Shown one piece after another: positions 53,554 to 63,132 of a stretch of 64,000 nucleotides of DNA. The DNA comes from Citrifermentans bremense R1 (lineage in GTDB: Bacteria > Desulfobacterota > Desulfuromonadia > Geobacterales > Geobacteraceae). The stretch lies in NCBI RefSeq assembly GCF_000426865.1, contig NZ_KE384581.1, forward strand, positions 186,001-250,000. Reading direction: 5' to 3'. The translations under genes were made by a program, and so were the position numbers. The notes below the pieces were generated by a model. It was not told the DNA's origin and ran no database searches. It saw nothing but the letters and a program-made list of their open reading frames with translations. Each line of letters starts with the position of its first letter. Position 1 is the stretch's first letter.

Positions 53554-55566
53554 GTGGCAGAGGTTGTTTTTTCCAGCTGGGGCAGAAACATAGTTGATAA
53601 CCGCAAGGGGGGCGAGGCCAAAGAGGTCAGCTTCAAGCTCCCGGTCAGCTACGACGGAGAGCGCCCGCTTTCGGCCTTTATCGGCTGGGACGGGATCATC
53701 CTGTACAACAAGGACGTCGACGTCCCCGCCATGGTCGCCGAGTACATGAAGCGAGTGCAGACCAAGTACGTCTGCGGCAAATGCACCCCCGGCAAGAAGG
53801 GGACGCGGGTGATGATGGACGCGCTTCTCGCCATCGTCGAGGGGCGCGGCAGCGAGCAGGACCTGGACACCATCCTCGACCTGGGGGAGGTGCTCAAGCA
53901 CTGCAAATGCACCCTCTGCCCGAGCTCGTCCGTGCCGGTCATCGATGCCGTCACCCACTTCCGCGACGCCTTCGTCAACTACGTCCGCGGCGCCAAGAGC
54001 CTCTCGAAGGAGTTCCGCTACATCGAGAAGTACACGGCTCCCTGCATGGACAAGTGCCCGGCCCACATCGACATCCCCGCCTACATCGAGGCGGTGAAGG
54101 ATTACCGCTTCGGCGACTCGCTCTCCACCATCCGCGACTCCATGCCGCTTCCCTCTGTCTGCGGGCGCGTCTGTCCGCATCCCTGCGAGACGGCCTGCCG
54201 CAGGAAGAACGTCGACGAGTCGATCAACATCATGGTGCTGAAAAGAAGCGCCTCCGACTACGAGTGGCAGCACGGCCACCTCCCCCCCATGGTCCCCAAG
54301 GAGAGGAGGTCGAAGAAAGTGGCCGTCGTGGGCGCGGGTCCGGCAGGCCTTGCCGCAGCCTACTACCTGGCGCTGGAAGGGTACCCGGTAACCATCTACG
54401 AAGCGCTTCCCCTGGGAGGCGGCATGGTAGCGGTCGGGATTCCCCCGTACCGTCAGCCGCGCCACCTCTTGCAGCGCGACATCGACATCATCTCCTCGCT
54501 CGGCGTCGAGATCGTCTACAACACCCGGATCGGCAAGGACATCACGCTGGACGAGCTGAGGCAGAAGTTCGACGCGGTCTTTCTCGCCCCGGGCGCGCAC
54601 CGCTCGAAACCGATGGGGGTCGAGGGGGAGGACAAGGGTTACAAGGGTTTCCTCACCGGCGGCATCGACTTTTTGAGAAACGTCTACCTGGGCCTTCCCA
54701 CCGGTATGGGGAAGAAGGTCTTCGTGGTCGGCGGCGGCAACACGGCCATCGACTGCGTCAGGGTGGCGCTCAGGGAAGGGGCCGAGGAATCGGTGCTGGT
54801 CTACCGCCGCTCCAGGAAAGAGATGCCGGCTGACGTCTGGGAGGTCGACGGGGCGGACGAGGAAGGTGTGCGCTTCGAGTTCCAGGTGCTCCCGACCCGC
54901 GTCGTCGCCAACGACAAGAACGAGGTCACCGGGGTCGAGCTGATCAGGATGGCCATGGGCGAGCCTGACGCCTCCGGGCGCCGCCGTCCCGAGCCGGTCC
55001 CGGGCTCCGAGTTCGTCATCGAGTGCGACACCATCATCCCGGCCATCGGCCAGGATGCGGACCTCTCCTTCATCCCGGCCGAGGCGGGGATCGACACCAC
55101 CAAGTGGAGCACCATCGTCACCAAGCACATCCCGCTCTCCGGGCACGACGGCAAGGCGCTGAAGGACGGCATGGGGAACGATCTCTCCAGGACGCTCATC
55201 ACCAACTGCGACGGCGTCTTCGCCGGGGGCGACGCCGAGATCGGCCCGCTCACCGTCGTAGCCTGCGTGGGTAGCGGCCACCGCGCCGCCAACGTGATCG
55301 CCCGCTACCTAGAGGGGAAGGGGGTCTCTCTTACCGATCAGGAGCGGATGGAGGACATCCTCACCTACTTCGGCGTCTACGACAAAAACGAGAATGTCCA
55401 GTGGCTGGACAGCGCCTCCCGGGAGCACCAGGCGGAGGTGCACGGCAAGGAGAGGGCGAGCTACAAGAACTACTGCGAGGTGGAGCTTGGTTACGCCAAC
55501 AGCCAGGCGGTGCGCGAGGCGGAACGCTGCCTGCGCTGCTACCGCGTCGCCATGGTCGCGGTCTAA
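53554..55566 (+). CDS. sfrB: NADPH oxidoreductase / soluble Fe(III) reductase beta subunit
   Basis: A 670-residue flavoprotein. The N-terminal part resembles the NuoF iron-sulfur end (KYVCGKCTPGKKGTRVMMDA, LKHCKCTLCPSS). From about residue 165 it follows GltD: APCMDKCPAHIDIPAYIEAV, SVCGRVCPHPCETACRR, VAVVGAGPAGLAAAYYLALE, VFVVGGGNTAIDCVRVALRE and a final FAGGDAEIGPLTVVACVGSG. It oxidises NADPH and passes electrons to SfrA. In Geobacter this pair was first described as a cytosolic Fe(III) reductase and later as an NADPH:acceptor enzyme. GTG start with TCGGAGG. Confidence 0.93.
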   Translation: MAEVVFSSWGRNIVDNRKGGEAKEVSFKLPVSYDGERPLSAFIGWDGIILYNKDVDVPAMVAEYMKRVQTKYVCGKCTPGKKGTRVMMDALLAIVEGRGSEQDLDTILDLGEVLKHCKCTLCPSSSVPVIDAVTHFRDAFVNYVRGAKSLSKEFRYIEKYTAPCMDKCPAHIDIPAYIEAVKDYRFGDSLSTIRDSMPLPSVCGRVCPHPCETACRRKNVDESINIMVLKRSASDYEWQHGHLPPMVPKERRSKKVAVVGAGPAGLAAAYYLALEGYPVTIYEALPLGGGMVAVGIPPYRQPRHLLQRDIDIISSLGVEIVYNTRIGKDITLDELRQKFDAVFLAPGAHRSKPMGVEGEDKGYKGFLTGGIDFLRNVYLGLPTGMGKKVFVVGGGNTAIDCVRVALREGAEESVLVYRRSRKEMPADVWEVDGADEEGVRFEFQVLPTRVVANDKNEVTGVELIRMAMGEPDASGRRRPEPVPGSEFVIECDTIIPAIGQDADLSFIPAEAGIDTTKWSTIVTKHIPLSGHDGKALKDGMGNDLSRTLITNCDGVFAGGDAEIGPLTVVACVGSGHRAANVIARYLEGKGVSLTDQERMEDILTYFGVYDKNENVQWLDSASREHQAEVHGKERASYKNYCEVELGYANSQAVREAERCLRCYRVAMVAV

Positions 55567-55623
55567 GGGGCGCGCCGGCAGGACCTGTTAAATTCAATTC
55601 ACGGAAATATTGAGGTTTCTTAT

Positions 55624-58092
55624 ATGGTCAGCTTAACCATCGATGGCAAAAGCGTGCAGGTCGAAAAAGGTACCACCATACTGGAGGCCGCGGCCACAGT
55701 CGGGATCAAGATCCCGACCCTTTGCTGGCTGCAGAAGGTCTCTCCGACCGGCGCCTGCCGCGTCTGCGCCGTGGAGGTAGCCGGCGTGGAGCGCACCATG
55801 ACCGCCTGCAACACCCCGGTCAAGGAAGGGATCCAGGTCACCACCGACACCCCGGCGCTCAGGGAAGCGCGCAAGAAGATCATGGAGCTCATGCTGGTGA
55901 ACCACCCGCTGGACTGCCCGGTCTGCGACGCCGGCGGCGAGTGCGACCTGCAGGATTCCTGCTACGCGCTGGACGCGACCAAGCAGGAGTATTCGGCGCT
56001 CCTCGAGCGCCGCCCGATCCGCTACGACTGGCCGCTCATCGAAAGCGACCCGAACCGCTGCATCCTCTGCGAGAAGTGCGTCAAGGTGGACCACGAGATC
56101 GTCGGCTGCGACGCCATCGAGGTGGTGAACAAGGGTGAGGCGGCCATCATCGACACGGTGGACGGAAAGCCGCTCAACTGCGAGTTCTGCGGCAACTGCG
56201 TCGCCGCCTGCCCGACCGGGGCTCTGATCACCAAGCCCTTCAAGTTCAAGGGTCGCCCCTGGTCCTTCAGCACGGTTCCCAGCGTCTGCGCCTTCTGCGG
56301 CGCCGGTTGCCAGATCGACTACCATGCCAAAAACGGCCGCGTCGAGCGCGTCACCAGCGACGACGGCAGCTACAACAACGGCAACCTCTGCATCAACGGC
56401 CGCTTCGGCTACCGCTACCTCCACTCGCTGGAGCGGCTCTCGGACCCGATGCTGCGCGACGGCTCCGGCCGCCTCGCCAAAGCCGACTGGGAAACCGCCC
56501 TTACCGCCGCGGCCGACAAGCTGAAGCAGATCGTCTCCCAAAACGGCGGCAAGGCCGTCGCCGGCTTAAGCTCCCCCAGGGTGACCAACGAGGAGAACTT
56601 CCTCTTCAAAAAGTTCCTCACCGAGGCGATAGGCTCCGCGAACGTCGACTCCGAGGCGCGCTTGGGCTTCGCCCAAGCCCAGGCCCAGATGTCGCGCCGT
56701 TTCGGCTTCACCGGCGCCAGCACCACCATCGACGCGCTCGACAATGCCCAGGCCATCCTGGTCTTCGGCTGCGACCTGAACGCCGAGGCCACCGGCCTCG
56801 AATACCGGGTGATCAAGGCCGCCACCAAGAAGGACGCGCGGCTTATCCTGGTCAACATGCGCGACGTGAAGCTGAGGAAGTTCTCCAACGCGCAGCTGAA
56901 GCATCTTCCGGGGAGCGAGCTCTCCGTGATCTACGCGCTGATGAAGGGGATCCTCGCCGCAGGGGGCGCGCTTCCGGCCGGCTCCGAGGCGATCAAGGAG
57001 GCTCTGGACAAGCTCTCCATGGCGGAGCTCTGCAGCCAGGCAGGGGTTACCGAAAAGGCCGTGGCCGACGCCGCCTCGCTCATCGCGGGCAAAAGCCGCG
57101 TCTCCATCGTCTTCGGCGCCGACCTGATCAGAAGCGCAGACGCGGCCCAGAAGATATCGGCGCTCGCCGATCTCGCCGTCCTGACCGGTTCGGCCGCGAA
57201 GGAAGGCGGCGGGCTCTTCCCGGTCGACGCCAAGAACAACACGGTCGGCCTCCTCGACATGGGGGTCGCCCCGGGCGCCGACGGAAAGGACCTCTGGGGG
57301 ATGGTCGAGGGTATCGAAGAGGGCTCGATCAAGGCGCTCTACCTTCTTGGGTGCGACCTGGCCTCCTTCCCGGACAACCAGAGGATCAGGAAGGCGCTCG
57401 GAAAGCTCGAACTCCTCATCGTCCAGGACGTGTTCCAGGGCGATTCCCTCGAGTTCGCCCACGTGGTCTTCCCCGCCTCCGCCGCCGCCGAGAAGAGCGG
57501 AAGCTTCACCTCGCTCGACAACCGGGTGCAGCCGATCTTCAAATCGACCGCCGCCCCCGGCGCCGCCCGCGAGGACTGGGCCATCGTCTCCGAGCTCTAC
57601 GGCAAGGTCACCGGAACCGTCCCGTCCTTCACCCCGGCAAGCCTCATGGCGCAGATCAAGAGCGAGATCCCGGCCTACCAGCCGTTCGACGGCTCCAGGA
57701 ACGGCTTCGTGAAGTCCGGTAACGGCAAGGTGGCACCCGCCCTCGCCCCCATAGCCAATCCGGCCGCGCCCGCACAGGCAACGTTCCAGCTCCTGGTCGG
57801 CCCGATCGGGTTCCACAACGGCACCTCGACCACCCGCTCCGACGCGAACCTGAGCGTCGCCCCGGCAGGGTTCGTCGAGCTGCATCCGGCCGACGCCGGG
57901 AAGCTCGGCATCGCAGAGGGGGGGAGCGTCAAGGTGATCTCGGCGAACACGTCCTTCACCGCGCCGGCCAGAATCAGCGACAAGCTGCAGCCGGGGCTCC
58001 TCTTCGCCCCCTCGCACTTCAGGGAGCTGAATGCCAACGCGCTTCTTACCGGCGGCTGCAACCTGGCCGAGGTGAAGGTGGAGAAGGGGTAG
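55624..58092 (+). CDS. sfrA: NADPH oxidoreductase / soluble Fe(III) reductase alpha subunit (NuoG-like)
   Basis: A 822-residue protein of the NuoG/formate dehydrogenase family. N-terminal [2Fe-2S] domain (CWLQKVSPTGACRVCAV), the His-Cys3 cluster region (LDCPVCDAGGECDLQDSC), two [4Fe-4S] sets (CILCEKCVKVDHEIVGC, CEFCGNCVAACPTGA) and a molybdopterin-type [4Fe-4S] domain opened by CAFCGAGCQIDY. The molybdopterin-like body is retained without a clear metal ligand. It forms the electron chain with SfrB. 57 bases after sfrB. Confidence 0.93.
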   Translation: MVSLTIDGKSVQVEKGTTILEAAATVGIKIPTLCWLQKVSPTGACRVCAVEVAGVERTMTACNTPVKEGIQVTTDTPALREARKKIMELMLVNHPLDCPVCDAGGECDLQDSCYALDATKQEYSALLERRPIRYDWPLIESDPNRCILCEKCVKVDHEIVGCDAIEVVNKGEAAIIDTVDGKPLNCEFCGNCVAACPTGALITKPFKFKGRPWSFSTVPSVCAFCGAGCQIDYHAKNGRVERVTSDDGSYNNGNLCINGRFGYRYLHSLERLSDPMLRDGSGRLAKADWETALTAAADKLKQIVSQNGGKAVAGLSSPRVTNEENFLFKKFLTEAIGSANVDSEARLGFAQAQAQMSRRFGFTGASTTIDALDNAQAILVFGCDLNAEATGLEYRVIKAATKKDARLILVNMRDVKLRKFSNAQLKHLPGSELSVIYALMKGILAAGGALPAGSEAIKEALDKLSMAELCSQAGVTEKAVADAASLIAGKSRVSIVFGADLIRSADAAQKISALADLAVLTGSAAKEGGGLFPVDAKNNTVGLLDMGVAPGADGKDLWGMVEGIEEGSIKALYLLGCDLASFPDNQRIRKALGKLELLIVQDVFQGDSLEFAHVVFPASAAAEKSGSFTSLDNRVQPIFKSTAAPGAAREDWAIVSELYGKVTGTVPSFTPASLMAQIKSEIPAYQPFDGSRNGFVKSGNGKVAPALAPIANPAAPAQATFQLLVGPIGFHNGTSTTRSDANLSVAPAGFVELHPADAGKLGIAEGGSVKVISANTSFTAPARISDKLQPGLLFAPSHFRELNANALLTGGCNLAEVKVEKG

Positions 58093-58121
58093 CGCTTGCG
58101 CGTACAACCGCTCATGCAACG

Positions 58122-58154
58122 AAAAAGGCCCCGGTTTCCGACCGGGGCCTTTTT
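58122..58154 (+). terminator. intrinsic terminator of the sfrBA operon
   Basis: AAAAAGGCCCCGGT and ACCGGGGCCTTTTT pair around TTCCG. Confidence 0.92.
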
Positions 58155-58237
58155 GCTGGCAAGCCTTGACGGCACATGTTAGGCTGGCATTCGATCCGCT
58201 GTCGCAGCATCAAGCCGCATCTATCGGGAGGTGTACC

Positions 58238-58474
58238 ATGGACGAGAAACTGGCACGTGTGGCGGTCCTGGCAGGCGCCAACAGCGAGGTCGCCGAAACC
58301 CTGGACAAGGTCCTTACCGGCCCCAACGACCGCGCCTACGTGGTCTGCGGCTACCTGGATTGCAAGCAGAACCTCAAGGGGAACTGCACCATCTACACGG
58401 TGCTGGACGTGCCGCGCATGAAGACCGGCCGCCCCTGCAGCAGCTACGAGAAGCGCCAGGTCGCCGAGAACTGA
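58238..58474 (+). CDS. small cysteine-containing protein, unknown family
   Basis: A 78-residue soluble protein: MDEKLARVAVLAGANSEVAE, then YVVCGYLDCKQNLKGNCTIYT and a late PCSSYEKR. Four cysteines suggest metal or disulfide binding. The start at 58238 has GGGAGGTG 4-5 bases upstream, stronger than the frame start at 58166. It stands alone between two convergent units. No family recognised. Confidence 0.7.
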   Translation: MDEKLARVAVLAGANSEVAETLDKVLTGPNDRAYVVCGYLDCKQNLKGNCTIYTVLDVPRMKTGRPCSSYEKRQVAEN

Positions 58475-58485
58475 GATGAAGGGAA

Positions 58486-59040
58486 TTACAACTCGGGGGA
58501 ATCTTCCTCGGGGGGGAGACGGCCGTTTCGGTCCAGGAAGGCGAGCTGCTCGGTCCTTTTCCCGACCTGGTCGCTGCAGAAGGTCCAGATGCGGTAGCTC
58601 TCCAGGCAGAGGATGGTGAACCCGGCGCCGAAGACCGCCCAGTAGTTGTCGGCCAAGGCCTCGGCGAAATAGTAGAAGAGGTAGAAGCCGGCCAGGTAGC
58701 CGACGTGGCAAAAGCTGCTCGGGTGCCTGAGCCCGGCCATCATCCGGGAGAGGCTCAGGATGATGGCGGAAAAGGTGTAGAGCACCAGCACCAGGCTGAT
58801 CATGAGCGGCGTCGGGGGCGCGCCCAGCGCCTGGATCACGGACTGGGGCGCGGGGAGGAACCAGAACTCGCGCCAGGCCAGCATGCTCAAAAGCAGAAAC
58901 AGGGAAAGCGCCCAGAGTCCCCGGTTCGAGAACCTCTTCAGGCGCTTTATCTCGTCCAAAAGCCCCTGGCGCAACGCGGCCTGCGAGTCGCACGGCGCCT
59001 GCCCCATAACCCCTGTCTTATCGTTCTCCGCCTGCTCCAT
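58486..59040 (-). CDS. hypothetical membrane protein
   Basis: A 184-residue protein with about four transmembrane segments (near 41-58, 74-96, 108-128 and 132-150) and charged ends (MEQAENDK and LPPEEDSPEL). No enzymatic motif is visible. It lies after the haem-sensor gene on the same strand with a 37-base gap, so it may belong to the cytochrome operon. The ribosome site before 59040 is weak. Confidence 0.7.
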   Translation of the reverse strand: MEQAENDKTGVMGQAPCDSQAALRQGLLDEIKRLKRFSNRGLWALSLFLLLSMLAWREFWFLPAPQSVIQALGAPPTPLMISLVLVLYTFSAIILSLSRMMAGLRHPSSFCHVGYLAGFYLFYYFAEALADNYWAVFGAGFTILCLESYRIWTFCSDQVGKRTEQLAFLDRNGRLPPEEDSPEL

Positions 59041-59077
59041 TCACACACTCGATTGCTGACACTGGCTTAAGTTACAG

Positions 59078-59920
59078 CTACTTGTTCCGGCAGGCGGCTG
59101 CGTTGTTGACCGGCTTGAAGGGTTCTTGCTCAATCTCGTTTAATTTGACTCTGATAAAGTAGTAAGATTGAGCGATCTTGTCAAGCTCGTAAGGCAGATT
59201 CGTAGGCCGCAATGCTTCCGAGTTCCTCTCACTTCTCTCTGTGTATTCCTGCAGCTTCCTCATCGGCACCAAAACGATCATCTTTAACAGAGTGATCACC
59301 CCGGCGACTGTCAGCACCAGCGTCAAGAGTGAGAAAATCAGCATCTGGATCTTGATCGATGCCAGTGCCCCCTGGGTCGCCTCCTGCGAGAGACCGATGT
59401 CGAGGGTACCCAGGACCTTCTGGCTTGCGGGGTGGAAGTGGCAGGCGGCGTTGGCGCATTCCGGGTCGTTGTAGATCGGGGCCGTGATGGCCAAAACCCC
59501 TTCGCCTGCGGCGTTTTTGAACTGCCGCGCCTTCTCCATGCTCCCCAGGGTCGATACCGGCGCCTCCTTCTCGTGGCACATGACGCACCCTTCGGCCTTC
59601 TTGTCCACCTGGCGGTTCACTTCCTCGGGCTTGGAGGAGAAGGCGACTACCCCCTTCTTGTTGAAGATCCTGACGTGCTGCACGCCGCTTTGGGCGCTGA
59701 TGTTCTGGATGATGGCCCGGTTCAGTTCGGCATCGGACTTCATCATGGCGTAGCGGGTCGATTTGAGCACTATGCCGGCCAGGTTGTTCGCCTGCAGTAT
59801 CGAGTCGCGGATCACCACCTGCTTTATGGCGGCGTAAAGGAGCACGAAGCAGACCACGAGAAATCCGGTTACCACTATGCCTACGGGGACCAGGGCCCTT
59901 CCTGCGATCTTGTCGAACAT
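59078..59920 (-). CDS. membrane haem-sensor protein without an output domain
   Basis: A 280-residue protein. Transmembrane helices near 11-31 and 193-218 enclose a periplasmic domain with CVMCH at 112-116 and CANAACHFHP from 155. This is the same arrangement, at the same residue numbers, as the histidine kinase at 48068. A short HAMP-like stretch (MRKLQEYTERSERN, then LDKIAQSYYF) ends the protein, with no kinase, GGDEF or MCP part. It may regulate the adjacent NrfD complex directly or be a truncated receptor. GGAG 9 bases before 59920. Confidence 0.85.
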   Translation of the reverse strand: MFDKIAGRALVPVGIVVTGFLVVCFVLLYAAIKQVVIRDSILQANNLAGIVLKSTRYAMMKSDAELNRAIIQNISAQSGVQHVRIFNKKGVVAFSSKPEEVNRQVDKKAEGCVMCHEKEAPVSTLGSMEKARQFKNAAGEGVLAITAPIYNDPECANAACHFHPASQKVLGTLDIGLSQEATQGALASIKIQMLIFSLLTLVLTVAGVITLLKMIVLVPMRKLQEYTERSERNSEALRPTNLPYELDKIAQSYYFIRVKLNEIEQEPFKPVNNAAACRNK

Positions 59921-60012
59921 GGCGCCATCTCCCTTGCGCTCTTCGCGCGCCTTACCCTGGCGGCTCGCCGGACCTCGTTTCGTCCTTTGAGCCGCCGCCG
60001 GTTTCGCGAGGG

Positions 60013-61368
60013 TCAATCCAGTTTGGTCATTTTGCTGTAGGAGGCGACGGCCACGGGGCTCGCCTCGCGGCGGCCAGCCGCCGGCGCGGTCACCGCCTCG
60101 GTCACCGTAACCTCTTCCTCCTGCTGCCTCCACTTGTAGAGGATGGGGAGGCGGTACAGGATGAAGCGGTACACCACGATGTAGATGGCGAAGATGGTCA
60201 GGCTGATGACGACCTCGCGCCAGGGGGGGATCTCCCTTTCCGGCAGTTTCCAGTTGAAGGTGATGATGGCGGTGTTGACCCGGTTCAGCACCACGCCGAA
60301 GACGGTGGCGAAGGCGCCCAGGCGGATGACCCCCATCTTGCGGGTGTGCACGCCGTAGGTCATCAGCACGAGCGGCAGCATGAAGCCGACGATGATCTCG
60401 AGCATGAACCACTGCCCCCAACCGCTGTCGAGATAGCTCCACTTGTTGTCATGGGCGATGCCGATGAGCTTGATGGTGATGTAGGTCGCGATCCCCATGC
60501 AGGCCCCCTTGGCTAGGGTCACGGTGCAGCGGTCGAGGGCTTCCTTGAACCTTCTGTCGGTGCGCCATCCCATGAACTTGGAGGCGATGGTGCTGACGGT
60601 GATCACCATGCAAAGGCCCCCGGGAAGTGACGACACGAAGAAATGCAGCCACTGGAAGGACGAGGAGTACCAAAGCGGGTGCACCTTGCCGGGCGCGTAG
60701 GTGAAGAGCGCGCCTAACGCCCCCTGGTGCAGCGTGGAGAGGATGATCCCCGAAACGGTGAGCCCCAAGGTGATCCTGCGCACCCCGCGCTTGCCCGCCG
60801 GGAATCCGATCCACTCGAAGAAGGCGGTGGAGACCTCGGCCACCTGCACCGACAGGTAGGTGGCGACGTGCCAGGCGACCAGGAAGAGGACGGCCGCCGG
60901 GCCGAAGGAGACCACCATCGGGTAGGGGAGCCGCCAGGGCTGCCCCAGGTCCGCCAGCAGGTAGACTACCGCGAAGAAGTAGCCCAAGAGCCCGTTCAAA
61001 AGGGCGAGCCGCTCGATCGGCTCCAGGTCGTGGCGGCCGAAGATCTCGCAGGCGGTTCCCAACTGGAACCCCGAGGAGGATAGCGGCACCATGGCGAAGA
61101 GGCCGAAGCCCAGGAAAAGGCCCCAGGGGTAGTCGTTGGAGCCGCTGGTGGCCCAGGCGAGCCCGAAGACGAAGCGCCCCAAAAGGATCGGGATGCCGAC
61201 GGCGAAGATGGCGGCGAGTATCCAGTTGAAGGGGTTCCTGAACGCCTGCAACAGGTACTGGCTCGGGGTGAGCCCCAGAAGGAGCTTCTGGACCACGGTC
61301 CGCTTCTTTCCGGACTCGTCATAGGGCGAATCGACGACGGCCAAGCCGTGCTTGATCATGTTTTTCAT
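60013..61368 (-). CDS. NrfD/HybB-type membrane quinone-interacting subunit
   Basis: A 451-residue polytopic protein (about nine to ten helices) of the NrfD/PsrC family: WILAAIFAVGIPILLGRFVFG, NDYPWGLFLGFGLFAMVPLSS, GPAAVLFLVAWHVATYLSVQ, LHQGALGALFTYAPGKVHPLWYS and GLCMVITVSTI. Such subunits exchange electrons with (mena)quinone. It follows the iron-sulfur gene by two bases; together with the cytochrome it recalls Geobacter Cbc-type complexes. GGAGG upstream. Confidence 0.93.
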   Translation of the reverse strand: MKNMIKHGLAVVDSPYDESGKKRTVVQKLLLGLTPSQYLLQAFRNPFNWILAAIFAVGIPILLGRFVFGLAWATSGSNDYPWGLFLGFGLFAMVPLSSSGFQLGTACEIFGRHDLEPIERLALLNGLLGYFFAVVYLLADLGQPWRLPYPMVVSFGPAAVLFLVAWHVATYLSVQVAEVSTAFFEWIGFPAGKRGVRRITLGLTVSGIILSTLHQGALGALFTYAPGKVHPLWYSSSFQWLHFFVSSLPGGLCMVITVSTIASKFMGWRTDRRFKEALDRCTVTLAKGACMGIATYITIKLIGIAHDNKWSYLDSGWGQWFMLEIIVGFMLPLVLMTYGVHTRKMGVIRLGAFATVFGVVLNRVNTAIITFNWKLPEREIPPWREVVISLTIFAIYIVVYRFILYRLPILYKWRQQEEEVTVTEAVTAPAAGRREASPVAVASYSKMTKLD

Positions 61369-61370
61369 GG

Positions 61371-62279
61371 TTAGGGCTCCTCCTCTTTGGATTCGGTGTC
61401 ATGTCCCTCTCCCCCCGAGTCGTGTTTGGAGAGGAGGTGGATCCCGGAAAAGAGCGCCGGCCAGATGGAAAGCACCATGGGCACCATGCCGAGGAAGTCC
61501 TTCACGTTGGAGATGATCGGGTCGTTGCTGAGCGACGGGTCGAAGCCGATCTTGTCGAACTCGGTGCCTGAAAGGTAGAGCCAGCTGGTGCCGCCGACCT
61601 CCTTTTCGCCGTAGACATGGTCGAGGTAGCGGTCGGGGTTGGAGCGGATCCGCTCGTGCGCGATCTTGATCAGGTCGGCCCGGTGCCCGAAGGTGAGCGC
61701 CTCCTGCGGGCAGATATCGACGCACGCCGGCGGTTTGCCCACCTTGAGGCGGGTGTCGTAGCAAAGGATGCATTTCTTGATCACCGGGTTGGTGACGCTT
61801 TCGTAGTCGTACCCCGGGACGTTGAAGGGGCAGGCGATCATGCAGTTGCGGCAGCCGACGCAGACCTTGGAGTTGTAGATGACCGCCCCCTCCTTGGTCT
61901 TCGTATAGGCGTTCACGAAGCACGAGGTGAGGCAGGCCGGTTCGTTGCAGTGGTTGCACTGCACCTTGCGGTAGACGGGGCCTCCGGGCTTTTCCTTCTC
62001 GTACTGGTTCACCACCGTGTACGCCTTGGCCGTCGGGCGGCGGGGCTCCTCGAATACCGACTTGTCGTCGAAGGAGGTGTCCGGCTCCGGCAGTTTCTGT
62101 TCCTTGTTGCAGGCAGCCTCGCAGCTGCGGCAGCCGATGCAGCGGGTGGTATCCACCAGGACCCCCATCGATTCCGGGTATCCTTCGAAGGAACCACTTG
62201 CCCACCCCTTGTTGGTCTTGCCCATCGCTATGGTGGTCCCGCCAATCAGGCACGCCTTCAGGAAGTTTCTTCGTTTCAT
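61371..62279 (-). CDS. HybA-type periplasmic four-cluster ferredoxin subunit
   Basis: A 302-residue protein with a Tat-type signal (MKRRNFLKACLIGGTTIAM). It carries four [4Fe-4S] cysteine sets: CIGCRSCEAACNKEQ, CNHCNEPACLTSC, CVGCRNCMIACPFNVPGYD and CILCYDTRLKVGKPPACVDICP. The C-terminal helix (MVPMVLSIWPALFSGIHLL) anchors it. It carries electrons between the NrfD-like subunit and a periplasmic partner, here probably the pentahaem cytochrome. GAGGAGG site before 62279. Confidence 0.94.
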   Translation of the reverse strand: MKRRNFLKACLIGGTTIAMGKTNKGWASGSFEGYPESMGVLVDTTRCIGCRSCEAACNKEQKLPEPDTSFDDKSVFEEPRRPTAKAYTVVNQYEKEKPGGPVYRKVQCNHCNEPACLTSCFVNAYTKTKEGAVIYNSKVCVGCRNCMIACPFNVPGYDYESVTNPVIKKCILCYDTRLKVGKPPACVDICPQEALTFGHRADLIKIAHERIRSNPDRYLDHVYGEKEVGGTSWLYLSGTEFDKIGFDPSLSNDPIISNVKDFLGMVPMVLSIWPALFSGIHLLSKHDSGGEGHDTESKEEEP

Positions 62280-62324
62280 CAGCGTCCTCCTCAAATCATG
62301 AATGAGCTGCTATCGATGTCGATT

Positions 62325-62849
62325 CTAGTGCTTCTTGGCATGGGCGGGTTTGGCCCCCAGTCGCGAAGAGCTGTTGAACGCCTCTCCCGCTTCCGTGCGG
62401 GGATGGCATTCCTGGCAGCCGACCGGACCGGCTCCTTCCTTCTGGTGGCAGCCGATGCAGCTTTGGTGCATGGCCCCTTTGAGCCCCATCTTGTCCTTGT
62501 GGTAGCGCTGCTTGTCGGCGTGCTTTTCGGCCAAGGTCTCCGGGGAGAAAGGCTTGGCCGAGTGGCACCCCTTGCAGGAGACCACGGCGGTGGGGCTCGA
62601 GTTCTGGTGGCACCTGGCGCACTCGGGGTCGAGCACCAGCGTGCCGGTTGTGTGGTGATGGCAGCCGGCGCATTCCTTCAACTGCTGGATGTGCTTCGCG
62701 TGGTTGAAGGCGAACGGTTTGTACAGCGTGCCGTTTTGATTGAGGGTGACGGAGTCGGGAACCGCCGCGCATTGAGCCGCGAGAGGGGTGAACACCGAAA
62801 TGGCGCCCAGGGAAAGCGCAGCAACTATAAGGTGTTTATAAGAGGACAT
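62325..62849 (-). CDS. periplasmic pentahaem c-type cytochrome
   Basis: A 174-residue cytochrome with a signal peptide (LIVAALSLGAISVFTPLAAQCAA) and five CxxCH motifs: CAGCH (60), CARCH (77), CKGCH (92), CIGCH (131) and CQECH (145). Extra His residues (FAFNHAKHIQQ, EKHADKQRYH) suit bis-His ligation. It belongs to the c3/c7-like group and probably takes electrons from the iron-sulfur subunit. GGAG before 62849. Confidence 0.93.
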   Translation of the reverse strand: MSSYKHLIVAALSLGAISVFTPLAAQCAAVPDSVTLNQNGTLYKPFAFNHAKHIQQLKECAGCHHHTTGTLVLDPECARCHQNSSPTAVVSCKGCHSAKPFSPETLAEKHADKQRYHKDKMGLKGAMHQSCIGCHQKEGAGPVGCQECHPRTEAGEAFNSSSRLGAKPAHAKKH

Positions 62850-62910
62850 GTCATGTTCTCCTGGCTGTGAGAGTTGGGGAGGCGGACTCCCTTGAACCGT
62901 GCAGCTATCT

Positions 62911-63093
62911 CTAGTGATGCGTTTGCGTCTTCGTCTGCTGCTCCTTGTGGTGCAGGTAGCGGTAGAACATCGGGAACCCGATGAAGAAGGCGACGCAGAT
63001 CAGGTACTCGACCCCCTTGATGTACTGGTAGAAGTCGACCAGAGTGAAGACCTCCTTGATCTGTCCTATCGATCCCAGTGATTGCTCGACCAT
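62911..63093 (-). CDS. small membrane protein of the cytochrome operon
   Basis: A 60-residue protein with one transmembrane helix (EYLICVAFFIGFPMFYRYL) and a His/Gln/Lys tail (HHKEQQTKTQTHH). GGAG lies 9 bases before ATG 63093. It precedes the cytochrome by 61 bases and is probably an accessory subunit of the NrfD-type complex. The short length and good ribosome site support translation. Confidence 0.7.
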   Translation of the reverse strand: MVEQSLGSIGQIKEVFTLVDFYQYIKGVEYLICVAFFIGFPMFYRYLHHKEQQTKTQTHH

Positions 63094-63132
63094 GGTAGTG
63101 GCTCCTTTTTGACGGAAATGAAAGCCTGGCGG

